Shown: positions 9,741-23,446, counted from the first letter of the stretch. The stretch is 64,000 nucleotides of DNA from Rhynchospora pubera (GCA_028095005.1 CM051459.1:23794699-23858698); one strand, 5' to 3'. The notes: generated by a model not told the origin, from the letters alone. Made by a program: numbers and translations.

Positions 9741-11355
9741 TATGTCCTAGAAGTCAATCTTATTAGGCTACTTCTATAGTTTATGTTATTGATGATTTCA
9801 GATCATTTGTTCTTTGATTTATTCGTTGACAGTTCATTCGGGTTGAGGATCAGAATTATAGATCAATGTTATTCATTTAGTAGTAAATGACAACGATAAA
9901 TCTAAAAGTCCATCATCTTGATAATTAACAAAGAACATTAATTATCAATAAGATTAGTATGCAAGTTAAGTGATGATTAAGTTCTATAAATCATAGGTTA
10001 AGAGTAACCAACTTAATTGCATATGTGTATGTTATTTAACATAGTACAGGATCGGACCCCACGAAATAAATATATGGATTATGTTACGTATCATTATTTA
10101 TTTCGTTATGATTTTAGTTTCAAGTTTGAGATGATTATCTTTTCCACATGAGGATAGGTTCTACAAATCATGTCTACCGCTGATTCCTGATAAGGGCTGC
10201 TATACGGACTTGATTTAAGTTCTCTTGAATTGGGCGGGGAAAAGCTAATTATCAAGAAAACCGTATGTCCCTCATTAATTCACTTAGTGAGTGACGATAT
10301 CTGTTTGGGCCCCTTAATGGAGATAGATTGTTTGCTAGTAACTGATACAATTATCTCTAGATCAAGAAATGTATAATTTGCAAAAATGACACATTCCTAT
10401 GTTGGATTATACGATGATATCGTGTGACATAAGAATCAAAATAGAGAAACATAATTGTTCTCTTATGCAGGATTGAAATATTGTAGCAGTACACTATTTA
10501 TGCGAATTGGAAATCATAACGTGTTGCTAGATACCGCTTATGATTATTGGAATTAAATAACGATTTAATTCCATGTCCAACACAGCATAAATCTTCAAAG
10601 GGTCACACAAATAGAGTTTTGACCAAGACAATGCTTTATTTATTTATTTATTCGCAACAGTGAAAATTACGATAAATATGACGAATTGATTAATTAATTA
10701 TGTACCGTTATAGAACGTACTAATTGATTAAGTCAAACGGGTCATATAGAAATAAATAATAGCATAAGCTAAGAATAATTATTAATTAGTTAATAATTAT
10801 TTTGGTTCAACTTAATTTAATATAAATAGTTACATTGAATTATTGGGCTAATTTGTATTTAGCAAATTTATAGCCCAAACATAGAGCAAATAATAATGAA
10901 TTTAATTGGAAGAATTAAAGTCCAAATAGGTGGATTGGAAAGGCCCATATGGCCCATTATATGGCCGGCCAAGGAGGAGGTAGGTAGGTGGCAATTGTGT
11001 AAATTCAAGCAACTTATACCTAGGGTTGGTAGGCTATAAAAGTACCCCTTGAGTTGGTTTTCTCTCTCCCTTCTTCCCTAGCCGCCACTATACCTCCCTC
11101 TCTCTCTCTCTGGCCGCTGACCACCACCACTCCCCCACCCATTTAGCTCATGTGTTGAGTCTTAAACCCTCCACCTAAATCAATTAGTTGAACTAGAAGA
11201 GGGTTGCTCCTTGGATTAGCTTGGTTCTCATTGATTTGCTAGCACAAATCAATTGAAGAGCTTGGTTAATCTCTAGGTGGACTCGAGGCGTGGATTGAAG
11301 GACGTGGGAGAGCTTGCCATCGACACCTAAGCCATCGACACAAATAATGATGTTA
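9731..11355 (+). mobile_element. Long LTR, 3'-truncated copy of the 20797-22529 family
   Basis: Starts TATTAGAGATATGTCCTAG (family start TGTTAGAGATATGTCC) and is collinear with 20797 to ~22430. Shared blocks include CTGATTCCTGATAAGGGCTG, CATAACGTGTTGCTAGATAC and CTAGGTGGACTCGAGGC. A TATA-like CTATAAAAGTACC lies near 11033. The last ~100 bp and the 3' terminus are absent. It abuts the broken Copia gag, so it either inserted there or is a recombination joint. Confidence 0.85.
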
Positions 11356-11490
11356 TCAGAATATCAGACTAACTCAAACTCAACTCGTCGATTAACCGAA
11401 TTGGTTCAACTCGAATTATAACCGAACTTTTAACGAGTCGAGTTCGAATAAACTCACGAATTACGAACTTTTTACTCACCCCTTCATATG
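11356..11490. mobile_element. hAT-like MITE fragment
   Basis: The stretch rich in AACTCGAATT and TTAACGAGTCGAGTTCGA, ending TTTTTACTCACCCCTTC, looks like one end of a common plant hAT MITE (inward from GAAGGGGTGAGTAAAAA). The other end and a duplication were not found. Confidence 0.4.
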
Positions 11491-14093
11491 ACAGTGTTAC
11501 AATACTTGATCAGAAAGACATCCCATAGCTACGTACATATCAATACCTGAGGGTTCATACTTATGATACATCAACCGGTATCTCGTAACACAGTACATAA
11601 TACATATTGCGCACATATATATTGTTGGCGCCGGGAAGAGCACATGATCGACCACCTACCAATAAAGGCCAATGCAGAAAAAACAAAGACAGAAAGAAAT
11701 AAAAAAAAATGCCAAGAAATATCCTATTTATTATATCTATTAATTAACATTCATGACCTCCTTATTTTCAAAATATTCTAGTCTGAGTCTTTTTACGAGA
11801 GAAACAAACGGAACTCACGAACGCAAGCAAGGCAGCTTTGATAGTGAGTTCAGAATCCAGATCGGCTAGTGAAGAACTTTATGGTTATCCCAAATAAGTT
11901 GGGTAGGCTTTCAAAACATTATGCTATCTAATTAAACAGCTTTTATTAATTTAAAACTAGTAAAACTGGAGGCAAATTAGTTCGCACAGAATGCAAAAAC
12001 CAGTGTACAATTGAAATGATAAAGTCGCAAGCCTAAAAAAAAAAGACCAATACAAAAAAGTTAGCGTATGTAATAGGTGAACATTTTTCGTTTCTCCATT
12101 CTTTCAACTAATCTCAGACAGTGAACAATATGTCAATCTAATTAACAGAATTAATTTGTCAATATAGATGAAGAAAATTTATATAAAATAGCAGAAAGTT
12201 TCCTACTTTCTGAAAGATTGATACAAGCCCAGTATATATATACGTACATTTTAAGATTGAACTAGTACCAACCAATTAACAAGTGAATCACACAGTTAGA
12301 ATTGACTTATAAATTATAAAAACAAGACTGATATTCTGATAACATCATTCCAATCAAGCAATCAACACAGCCTTTCGTAAAGCTTAATTGAACTTGTTTT
12401 TCTACTTACTATTAATTAGCCAAAATGTCCAATGGTCTACTCTTATCTTCAAAAAAAAAAAAAAAATGCTCAACTCCAATTGGCAATTGCAAATTATATC
12501 ATATTCTCAAAATAATTGGATGATGAATATTTTCTCATATATACCTATATATAATTTCCATGAACAATAGAATTTAAAAATTAACTTTTAAGCAAAGTTG
12601 AGTAATGTATAGCAACAGAGAAATGACTATAATTCTTTATTGAATGGCTGTTAACAAAAGTTGAACATTTTATGTTATCCAATTCGAGGGTCAATAAGTC
12701 TATAAGAAATGATACACTAAACTCTGCTTAAGAATTTCCAATGAAAACTTCAGTAAAATTTGTACTAAACATATACATGCATCAAATTGTTTCTTTTCTG
12801 CTCATTAATTCTAACCATCTGTGTCAGCTACTTCTTCTTGGAGAAATAATTAATAGCTCCAACTCCTTCGATGTATACTTAATTTTCATTTAGGAATAGT
12901 TATACAAGGAGCTTAATTATGCTAAAAATAAAAAAAAATTATTATCTTATGATGATAGCTAGGATGATATAAACAAACAATAATATACTTACTATACAAG
13001 TAAATATAAGGAAATGATTGCAATGTTTTAGGTGTGTATAATTAGTTCAGACAAGGTACTTGTGGACTAAATACAAGAGGAAAAAGAACCATATGTTGTA
13101 TTTGGAATATATATTAGTAAACTCATGAAGTTGGAAAATTGAATTGATACTGAAAATCGAATAGTGTAAAGTCGTTTTTAATAATGCTCAACCAGCAAAG
13201 TTGGTCAAGGAGACAAACATAGCTTAGTTGATTACTGACTCATTGCTACCTTTCTTCCATCTCTTTTCGCAATAAGCAAATCGGAAGCAATTAATAGATA
13301 TGCATGCTAACTTTCAGCAATAAGATTATTATTTCTCTGTGCAATTGTTGTCAACTCAAAGTCACACAGCTTTTGATACCATAAAAAGAAACGAAAGAGA
13401 ATCCTAAAAATGTGCGAAACGGACACTTCGCTGGTGACAATAGATTCTGAAACAATTGTACCGGCAACGACAATGCAGCACTAACTCATATGCATAGTTT
13501 TTTGTTTATGCTGACACAAATTATGTCATTGCTTTTTGCCAAAAAAAATTATGCCATTGCCAAACACCACAAGGGACGGGGAACGAATTCGGAAAATGCT
13601 TTTCCATCGGCAAATCACCTACTATTTGTGAGCTTATCCGCTTGCACAGTGCAAAGAGAAAACGAAAAAAGGATAACTTAGAAAAAAATATTAAAGAAAG
13701 AGTATATTGTAGCTATAACGTACTCCGTTATAGTTATAATAAATATACTGATTCATGGTGAAGACAATTCAAAGGAAATTAAAGAAAGATTTCAACTTTG
13801 ATCATGCCAAAGCTTTTTCAAAGTGTTTGAGGAGCATATATTGTAGACTAATTAAGCAACACTAGGCATAACCTAACAGTAGAGAGAAACCAAAGTAAAA
13901 CAAAGAAAAATAAAACACAAGGCATAATGAAAGTTACTAGAAGTTAGTAGCTAATACCTTTAAAATTCATATGGCTCTCAATATATCTCCAAACAATAAC
14001 AAAAGACAAATGGAGATGGGCAAACTAACAAGAGTAGAATAACTTGGCCAATACTTCTACTGATGAAGTGATGAACAATCCAATCCATCAGTC
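11491..14093. other. AT-rich intergenic DNA downstream of the ALOG gene
   Basis: About 2.6 kb with no frame of coding character, no terminal repeats and no RNA gene recognised. The part nearest 14093 must hold the ALOG gene's 3' untranslated region. Confidence 0.4.
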
Positions 14094-14660
14094 CTAAGAG
14101 GTAGCCGCTGCAGTGGTACCGGCTGGTCCTGGTGGCGGTGTCTGATCTCGTGTAGGAGGTTTCTTGCGCTTCTTCTTCTCGTAACTTATACCCCTTGCTT
14201 TTGCCTGGTGTTCCCTCACCTCCCGCAAATACAATCTAACAGCACGGGCACCGAAGGGGTTATTCTCAGGCTTCCCACCATTCTCTTCATAGGCTGCCCG
14301 GAGCCGCCCCACCAGGGCATCCAAGCTTCCCCAGGCCTGACGAAGTGGGCAAGGGCATGGGGCTGGAGGAGCTGGGTGCCCGAAAAAGGGACACACCGGC
14401 GTATGCACTTTGGTTTTGCCAAATTGATCAAGATACCTAAGGAATTCCAACACATGGGCTCCACTGCAGCGTGTCAAGCTGAGCGGTGGCCTGTGGTTCT
14501 TCAAGTACTGGCCGAAGGTGTTCCAATCGCGGCGCTTCTGAGATTCATAACGGCTGAGAGACGGAGGGGTCGAGGAGCTGGAGGCTGTGCCAATGACTGA
14601 CAGATGAGGTCCACTGGCGTTGTCAGAGTTAGGGCTTTCTGGATTTGGGATTAGATCCAT
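14094..14660 (-). CDS. ALOG-domain (LSH/G1 family) transcription factor
   Basis: An intact single-exon frame of 188 aa. The ALOG (DUF640) domain covers residues ~37-165. It opens with SRYESQKRRDWNTF, followed by QYLKNHRPPLSL and RCSGAHVLEFLRYLDQFGKT. The zinc-ribbon insert has HTPVCPFFGHP and PCPCP (candidate ligands His86, Cys90, His95, Cys102, Cys104), then AWGSLDALVGRLRAAYEE and NPFGARAVRLYLREVR. A basic nuclear signal, KKKRKK, lies at 162-167, followed by a Pro/Thr tail. Family members are nuclear plant developmental regulators acting in organ boundaries, meristem fate and light responses; the domain is thought to derive from retrotransposon tyrosine recombinases. Length and lack of introns fit the family. 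The Ser/Pro-rich N-terminus is typical; the paralogue cannot be named with certainty. Confidence 0.96.
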   Translation of the reverse strand: MDLIPNPESPNSDNASGPHLSVIGTASSSSTPPSLSRYESQKRRDWNTFGQYLKNHRPPLSLTRCSGAHVLEFLRYLDQFGKTKVHTPVCPFFGHPAPPAPCPCPLRQAWGSLDALVGRLRAAYEENGGKPENNPFGARAVRLYLREVREHQAKARGISYEKKKRKKPPTRDQTPPPGPAGTTAAATS

Positions 14661-15010
14661 GTAATAGGCAAGGGTTTTGCTTCTTATATTTTATTGAAGT
14701 GTGGGGAAACAAGGTAAGGGATCAATTTAGGAATTGGTGCTAGCTTGGACATAAATGGTATATTGGAGTGATAAATAAGTCACCATAAATAGATTCAATT
14801 CACTTTGAGGAACAATATAGGTGTGGAGATAGATACCTTTTGTTTCTGTCAGATTGGAAGGAAAGAAGCATTAGTAATTAGTAATTGTAGTTTGAGAAGT
14901 GGTCCTGTGAGAGAGAGAGAGAGAGACTTACTATTTTACCCAGCATCAATGGAGAAGGGGAGGAAGAATTACATCTGGTTTTACTCCAAGGACTCTATGG
15001 ACTAAAAAAG
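14661..15010 (-). promoter_or_regulatory. Upstream region of the ALOG gene
   Basis: Non-coding DNA in the promoter/5'UTR position. A (GA)8 run at ~14911-14925 reads as (CT)n on the gene's strand, a pattern common in plant core promoters and leaders. A TATA-like AAATATAAG lies only ~25-35 bp before the ATG, probably too close to be the true TATA box. The transcription start cannot be fixed. Confidence 0.4.
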
Positions 15011-15855
15011 GGAGAAGATTGAGAAAGAATAGGAGAATCACTGTGATCTGCTGTGCAAATAGGAGAAAAGTTGACAGTGCGTAAAAAGGTGACGTGACAG
15101 GGAAAGAGAATAAAAAAATTAGTGAGGAGGAGGGACGGGGAAATATCTGTACGGTCATGGTTATTATTTTCCATTTTTTTTCACTTTTGATGTTGCTTGG
15201 CCTTTTTGTATGTAGAAGGGACATTTCTTGTTCTGGCGCACAATACGAAATACATTCAATATTGAATTTTAAATTTAGTGTCCGTACATCTATCTGTTTC
15301 AGTTTTGGAAACCTCTCCAGGTTTTTGTAATTGGACATATCCACTGATCCGCTCACTCTCTCTTCCTCCAAATATTAAGTCACTTTCAATGATGCCCGAG
15401 ATGCAACCTGTGCACTGTGTAGAAGTCAAATTTGCTCTCTTTTCTTTCTCGTTTATGTCAAGTTTAAAGACTAAGGGTATGCTTCATAATCTCTTTCATA
15501 CTCTCCTTGTAAACGCACATATTCGAAAGTGTATCATTTTAGATCTACTGTGCACCAACCTTCTATACTGGTTGATCGATTTGATTTGTTATTGGATGTC
15601 AATAGACGAAAGATATTATTGTTCAATTTTATATCTAGAATTGAAAGAGAATTAATTAGAATAATAATTATATTTTTATTTTAAAAAGAAATCACATGTG
15701 GAAAACTGTTTATCACTGATAATTATCAAATACTATTATAAAGAAATGTTTACTTTTATTAAATTATATTTTCTATGTTGGTATTATGACTTAAATTATT
15801 TTTAAAGTATAGATTTTTTTACTTTTTTATTTACCCATAAATTGAGCGGTTAAGT
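15011..15855. other. Intergenic DNA, no feature seen
   Basis: Short frames are present but show no known domain or codon character. Distal regulatory sites of the ALOG gene could lie here. Confidence 0.35.
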
Positions 15856-15899
15856 TTCGAGTTTCAATAATAATAAAAAAAAGAGAAGGGAAAGGAAAA

Positions 15900-15978
15900 T
15901 ATATAACAGTTTGGATTGACCATTTGAAATTAAAATATAACAGTTTTTTTAAAATACAAAATAAATAGTAAAAAAAAA

Positions 15979-16043
<65 letters not shown>

Positions 16044-16090
16044 TCATACAAGCTCAATATAACGGTTTGGATTGACCATTTGAAATTTGA
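15900..16090. repeat. AT microsatellite between direct repeats
   Basis: An (AT)n tract at about 15982-16036 lies between two copies of TTTGGATTGACCATTTGAAA (from ~15911 and ~16066). This looks like a MITE fragment split by, or embedded in, a TA microsatellite. Confidence 0.7.
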
Positions 16091-18147
16091 AACACGAATA
16101 TGATCATGATGGACGGACCACATCCATCCTATATGTTGGACATTGGCATTTCTCAAATTTTATTCTTCCAAATTAATTCTTAGACTTTCGAAGGAACTAA
16201 TTAAATTTTTCTTAACGTTACTGAAGTACTAACCCTTGGAGAATGACTAACTGATGAGTTTTGAAATAGCTTAATAATAATATGTCGGTAATTTAGACAC
16301 ACTCCTACCGGGCAGTGTGATAGATCATCGAATCACAAAGAGAATTTTGAAAAAAAAAACCAACCAATTATCAATAATCTAAACATCAAATCATGACAAA
16401 AATAAAACGTAAATCGCATCTGAAAAAATGCAGCATGAATTTCTCCATATGCCTTCTTTTAGGCGATTAGTATATAAAATTGTACTTTTTCCGACAATTT
16501 TTCCTAACCCAAGGATATATTGGATTTTCTTTTCTTTCTAGCACATGCATTAATTTCTTTTGCGAAGTGGAATATAATATAATGTATTGAAATTGGTCAA
16601 ATAAATAATTGTAATTAATTAGTCCACTCCAGAAATTTGCTGTCAAATTTGAGAAATATTTTCCTGACATAAACATGAATGTCGCTTTCATCTAAGATGA
16701 ACACGCAGATTTGATGCATTTACATTTCCATGAACATGATCTTTAAGCATTTCATTTAGGAGCTTTTTACATATGCTGATGTAAGTGTAACCTAAGGATG
16801 AGTAAATTAAAGATTATTATATATATATAAATACCATATGAAAATAACATCTGCAAAATATTGTAAAGATATAATTAATTAATTAAGACTCTAAATTTAT
16901 TTTTAGTTATATTATATCATCTATTTTTAACTCTTAGTTTGTTTTCATTTTCTCTTCATTTTGATCGGCTGACTCGAATGTCATGTTTCCTTTTGCATGC
17001 ATGCGTAAGCGTAATAGTATTATTTAAAATTATACGTGTTTTTTATATTTTGAATTATATATAATACTTATTTGCATTCAAATAAAATTTATTAGATAAA
17101 TACTTTTTTTTCTGGAAGAAGTCCGGTAAAAAATACTTAACGATATAAATTTCTTATACATGTCCTTACTTGACAAGCTAGCTAACAAAAAAATTTGACA
17201 CATGTTCTTACTGTCTTGTTGAAGTAAATAAATTTTATGCTCACCTCTAAATCAATCAAAGAAGATATGATTCAAAACAGACCCACTTAATCATCGCAGG
17301 GAGACAAAGTAAAAAAAATGAATCAGGTTAGCTTGTTTGTTTTTATTATTGTCATATACTAGGAAGCAATTAATTAATAAGAATTTTGATTGTCATCAAG
17401 ATATATATCAGATTTTTAGCACGATGCAGGTGCCGTTATTAGTAGCAGACCAATTGCAAATTAAGATGAGTTTGTATATATATGTTGTCATCAGTGGCGG
17501 ATTTAGGTTGCATAGAAATGGGCAACATGGTTGGAATTCTCATGTAATTAGATCCAACAAAATCACGTGAAATCAAATTGAATTGGAATGAAATGAAATG
17601 AAAGTTCACGTAAAAAAAAACATTTTGATCGGGGCCTTAGAGTTGCATGTAATGATATTACTACAGCACGCAATGTAGCTAATCGAATGCAGCATAAGTT
17701 GCAATTTGATATTTTTAAGGAATTTATGGGTACAGTATTTGAAACAAAGAAATTTATATTCCGACATGCCGCAGAATTACGAGTACCGTAAATTACAATT
17801 TGCAAGTATTATATGTTTGATTCTGGACTCAAAAGGGGAAAAAACAATAAAACAAATCGCAAGTATTATCGCGGATTGCAGTGTCTTGACGCTTACGTGG
17901 ATGTATATATTGCACGGTATACGAAGGAGGGACAAATTTTCTTCTGTGGTACAAAGTACAGGTGCCTTTTCCTTGAATAAATGTAAAAACCAATCAAATA
18001 CTTCCCAGAAAAAGTACAAATAGTTAATGGAAGAACTCAAAGTAAGCACATGCATTTACTTTTTATTTTGATGTACGGCGGTAGTATGTGCTTGGCACTA
18101 TATGCCACTGCAGTAATTTTAATTAACTGAGTTTAAAAGGTAATTAT
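16091..18147. other. AT-rich intergenic DNA
   Basis: No gene recognised. CAGTGGCGGATTTAGG at ~17493 resembles a common plant transposon terminus, and 17660-17790 reads briefly as protein-like (FKEFMGTVFETKKFIFRHAA). Neither can be extended into a gene. Confidence 0.35.
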
Positions 18148-19434
18148 CACTACACCAAAAAAGATTATTAGTACCGGATCATTAGTATCTGTTTTTAAGA
18201 AAACTGGTACTAATAATATATCATGATAAATTTATAATTGTCAGATATATTAGTAAGTACTGATTTTTTAAAGAACCGGTACTAAGTATAGCTGAAAAAA
18301 ACCGTTTTTAATTTAGTATCGGTTTTTTAAAAAAACAGTACTAAATTATTGATATTTTGTACCAATTTTTTATAAAAAAAACGGTACTAAGTGCCGACAA
18401 AAAGAAAAAAACGTTTGTAATTAAGTACCGATTTTTTATAAAAAAACTGGTACTAATATATTGATATTTAGTATCAATTTTTTATAAAAAATCGATACTA
18501 AGTGCCGAAAAAAAAAATCATTTGTAATTTAGTATCAGTTTTTTATAAAAAAAAATGGTACTAATTTATTGATATTTAGTACCAGTTTTTTATAAAAAAT
18601 TGATACTAAATTACAAACGTTTTTTTAATTTTTCAGTCGATTACTAGTACCGATTTTTTATAAAAATACACAGATATTTTTACTCGAATTATATGTCTTT
18701 CTTCACTATTCCTTTGCCTCTCAAGGTCTTACCACTGTTCATGACCATTTTTTTCTCTCTAAAATTGAAAATTCTTTCTCTCTAAAACCACATAAATAAA
18801 AATATCAAAAAATTTAAAAAATTCTGAAAAATTAGAAAATTAGTGGAGGAAGCAAAGGAGATCAAAGGGAAGTTAAAAAAATTCGCATTTGAGGTTTTCT
18901 TATTGAAGAGGAAGAGGATCAAGAGAAGGCAATTTGGGTAATTTTTATTTTAACCCTCAATAATTTTATTTTTGATAATTTATCGATTTGTATGTGCATA
19001 TACATATTGGTTTTAATTGGCATTTGCATATATTAGTTAAGTATTGTCATATAAGACCAAATTGTCGGAATTTGAAATATTTTAGGTCTCTTTCTCCATT
19101 AGGGATTAATCTCGGATTGTACTCCCAGTCGGGAGTACTGCTCTTTGGATGCTATCTTGTCTCATTTATTATTTGAAATTGAGAATTGAATGAATGAATG
19201 AAATTGTATTGAATGAAATTGATATTAGGATTAGGATTAGTTTGTGAATTTGAATGAAAGTACTATACATGAGTTAAGAAGTATTAAAATTGAAATTACT
19301 ATATGATATCTCGTATTTATATCGATATTTTGACCAGAGTTTACATCGAAATTGTGGCTAAATCTATGATTTTATCTTGTTTTGCGCTTCTCTTTGTCAG
19401 ATTTGGCACTGTCTTTTGCATTTTGTTCTTATTT

Positions 19435-22400
19435 GTAGGAATCCAAGAAAATCAGCAAGGAAAGCAGCAATTTAGATGCTAAACGACTCATACCTAGCCT
19501 AGATCAAGTCCCGACTCAACCTAATGGAGCAACCCTGCACGAATCAAGACTATTCTCAACCAAACTCTGAAATTCGGTCTGGAATTCAGACCGAATTCCT
19601 GCGCAGGCAACTTTTCTGAAATTCCAGTGAGCACAATTCTGTCTGAATTCCCTCTAATTCGGTCCGAATTGCTATACACGGAAATGTTTCTGGCTGCATC
19701 CTGAAAGCGTTTTCTCTATTAGGAAGGCTATTTTTCCGCCCAAAATGAAGGAAAACCGCGTCCCAGCTGTCCAGGAGAGGGGAGAGGAGTAATATAAGCA
19801 TATTTCATCTTTGGAAGAGCCATCTTTCATTCCATATTCCACCTTTCTCTCTCAGCCAGATCCAAATCTGGTTCTGGGACCTTTTCTCTCTTCTTGTGCG
19901 ACTAGGGCAGAGAAAGAGGCAGAATTGGGTGCGAGTCTTGTTGTTACAACGAGTTCCAAAGGGCTTGAAGGTGTTCTCTAGTGCAACGGCAGCAGTGGAC
20001 AACCTAAGAAACTTGCATATTTATTTTACCTCTCATACTTGTTCTCTATTTTCTGGATTTATGGTTTGTTTAGACTTATCTACTGTTATTAGCATGATTT
20101 CTATTAGCATGTTAGGCTAAAAACTTGTTGCTTTAGGGGTAGATGTAGCCTAGATTTGGTTTGCTTGGTTTGCTTGTTTTGTTGATGGAAGAAGTTAATT
20201 ACTTTTGAGAGTTTTATTGATTTTGCTTGTGATTTGAATTAATTGTTACTTGTGTTGTTCGGCATTTGTACAATCGCATTTGTTGGGAACTTCAACCCAT
20301 TATAATAACTTAACCTTTCACGAGTATTTCGAGGTAGGTTAAGGGCGAAAGTCGACCAGTTAGTAACTAAAAGTAAACACTTCTAGTTAGGCGACGGTAT
20401 AAATTAGATACCTCGTAGAAAACCATTAGTAAACTCGAGTAAGTCCACCGAACAACGAAAGTTGGGGGTGCAATGCACTCGATGAAGGTTATTCAACACT
20501 AGATCTAATTCCAAATACCGAACCCAATAGGCGAAAGTGGAGGGTTAGGGAGTTAGGTATGGCTAGATGGACCTTTGGCTTGAATAAATCAACAAAAGAG
20601 TAAACCACAATATTCACACAGTGGAATTCGGTCTGAAATTCGGACCAAATTAGCAAGGCTGAATACGACAGTGCTAAGTCTTGTGACTATGTGACCAGAT
20701 CTAGGTGAAATCAAACCCTAAGGCACTTTTATTATCTTATTTTAAACAGTTAGAAAACCCCAAAAATATTTATTTCAATTGTTTTGCATAATCTTTTGTT
20801 AGAGATATGTCCTAGAAACCAATCAGTTGGTAGCTATTATATTAGTTTATGTTATTGACAGATCATTCAGGTTGAGGATCTGAATTGTAGATCTCTGTGG
20901 ATCATTCGTCAGAATGACAATAATATCTCTAAAGAGTCCATAGTCTTGATAATTAACAAGGAACATTAATTATCAGATAAGACTAGTATGCAAGTTAAGT
21001 GATGATTAAGTTCTACAAATCATGGGCAAGGAGTTACCGACTTAATTGCATATGTGTATGTTATTGGAACATAGCACAGGACATGACCCAATGAAATAAA
21101 TATATGGATTGTGTTATGTGTCATTATTTATTTCATACGTATTTGATTCTGAGCTTGAGATGGTTCAGGTTTTCCACATGAGGATAGGTTCTATAAATAT
21201 CGTCTAACGCTGATTCCTGATAAGGGCTGCTATACGGACTTTATTTATGTTCTCTTGAATTGTGCGGGGAGAAACTATTCATCAAGATAACCGTATGTCC
21301 CTCATTAGTTCACCTAATGAGTGATGATATCTACTGGGCCCCTTGATGGAGTTGGATCGTATGCGCGCAACTAGACGATCAACTCTAGATCAAGAAATGT
21401 ATAATCTGCAAGAATGACACATTCCTATCTTGGATTATACAAGGATATCATGTGACATAAGAATCAAAACAATAAGATACCATTTCTTATGCAGGATTGA
21501 AGTATTGTATTGGTACAATATTTATTTATGCGAATTGGGAATCATAACGTGTTGCTAGATACCGCTTATGATTATTGGAAATAAATAGTGATTTATTTTC
21601 CATGGCCAACAAAGCATAAATCCTCAAAGGGTCACACAAATAGGACTTTAACCATACGTGCATTATTTATTTATTTGCAGTAGCGAGTACTGCGAATATA
21701 TGATAAGTTGATTAATTAATTATATACCGTTATGATCAGTTATAATTAATTAACTCAAATGGATCATATATAGAAATAATATAATTAATTAATTATTAAT
21801 TTGTTAATAATTAAGTTAGTTCAACGCATATTTATTATACCGAGCTAATTGGCATTTTAGTTAATCAGTTAACTGAAAAGTCCGATATGAGACGAATTAA
21901 AGGAGCGATTTAATGGACCATTATATCATACGGCCCGGCCTACATGAGGGCTGAAAATTTCAGCCACGATAGGGGCAATTTCGTCCAGGAGAAAATAGGA
22001 AGAGAGAAACCTAATTATGGAAACGTTCCATATAAATATAGGTTGTTTCTTTGGGAACAAGTTAGTAGAATTTTTTCTCTCTCTCTTCCTCCTCGGCCGC
22101 ACTGTTCATGTAATGTTCACATACTGTTCACAGAGGAGAAAATTTGTTTCTCCAAATTTTAGCTCTTAATCTCTCTCAATAGCTCATGCGTTGAGCGCTT
22201 CCTTCCATGTATTAATCAGTTAATCGCACGCGAAGGAAATAGGGAATTAGCGATCGTCTCGAACAAGCTAGCACTTGTCTTGAGACTTTGGTTAATCTCC
22301 TAGGTGGACTCGAGGCAACCGGAGGCAATCGTGAAGAGATGAACACGCCACCGACTCCAAAAGATTGGATTCGAGCCTTCCGGATACAATTTTGGAAGAG

Positions 22401-22742
22401 GTAACCTCCTACCGTTCCTCCTTTTATGATGTTAATCACTTGAATGACTAGATCTGTTAATCGTGCGTATTAATTCTTTGTTAAATGTTAATAAAAATTA
22501 AAATTGCACGTGGACTTGAGTTCCTAACATCTTTATTACTTGAAATTGCATTCCTTTATTTCTCTTTAATTTGTTTTATTTGTGACTTCAATTCTCTTCT
22601 CGATATTTATCGTCTAGATTTAACGAAATAATAAGAATAATATTCATATCCATCTCTGTGGGTTCGACACCTTTACTCTACTACGAACGACTAGTTGAGT
22701 ATAAGGTTTATTTATTTGACCTTGGTTCACACCCTCGATCAC
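19435..22742 (+). repeat. Non-coding dispersed repeat, copy 1 (split by solo LTR)
   Basis: Starts near TGTAGGAATCC and ends near CACACCCTCGATCA, interrupted at 20797-22529. It shares with 23447-24912 the ordered features AATTCGGTCTG/TTCGGTCCGAA motifs, a section with many GCGAAAG/GTAAAC blocks, and a 3' end of the form GGGTTCGACxC...ACGACTAGT. This looks like a non-coding LTR or LARD-type retroelement part. No 5-bp duplication could be matched at its ends. Confidence 0.5.
20797..22529 (+). mobile_element. Solo LTR (1,733 bp) with 5-bp target duplication
   Basis: Begins TGTTAGAGATATGTCC and ends GAGTTCCTAACA, so the termini form the short inverted repeat TGTTAG/CTAACA. It is flanked by the perfect direct repeat TCTTT (20792-20796 and 22530-22534). 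A TATA-like CATATAAATATAGG lies near 22030. No internal retrotransposon domain is present, so it is a solo LTR left by recombination between two LTRs. It sits inside a repeat inside the CACTA element: three insertion layers. Confidence 0.95.
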
Positions 22743-23446
22743 TATACAAAATAAAAGGTATTAATGGAGAAAGTTGAAGGAAGCAACAAGAAATGGAAAA
22801 AGTAGATCGAAAAATTTTATGTCTGGCGAAAATAGGAGAAGTAGAAGGAAAAGGAGAAAGAGAAGGAGAAGGAGGTGAGCACCACGCCATGGTGGATGCA
22901 AAAAGGGATCCCTATCATATTTTGGTGCATCATAATCGATTAGTTATAAAATCTCTAATTTTGACTTTTAAGTAAGATTTTGAATTTGCAGTTTAATATT
23001 AATTTAACCAACAAAAAGATGATATGTATGTAATTACAGGGCGTATTTTGTGATTATTATCGCACAACTCTCGACACGAAAGATGTGGATAGTAGATTCA
23101 ATCCAATCAAAGGAAGGCTACCAATCTCAAATTATAGGAAATTACGATCAGTAAGTTTAATGTTAACATATATATAATACGTGTATGCATTATTTAGTTA
23201 TATACTAATATCTAGAAATGAATTTCTATAATTTATATTTAATTTTTGCAGAGCTTTGTCAAGATTGGTCAAAGTTCCGAAGTTTGAATTTCAAATGATT
23301 CCCGTACAAAATTCTGATATCTCTTATTTATATATACATTTTAACCATACTTGGCACCAAAATACTATCCAAACCAATGATATCCAATGTGCTTTTATGC
23401 TTTATTTTGTAAGATTGGATACTGCCATAGCAATTTGATTTGTTTT

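Noticed and set aside
14208..14600. 130-codon plus-strand frame opposite the ALOG gene
   Set aside because: It is the antisense shadow of the GC-richer ALOG coding sequence.
15094..15655. Overlapping frames of 78-141 codons on both strands upstream of the ALOG gene
   Set aside because: None shows a domain, splice context or codon character. They fit chance frames in promoter DNA.
20797..22529. Full-length LTR retrotransposon at the solo LTR
   Set aside because: The TCTTT duplication closes directly around one LTR, with no internal region or second LTR.
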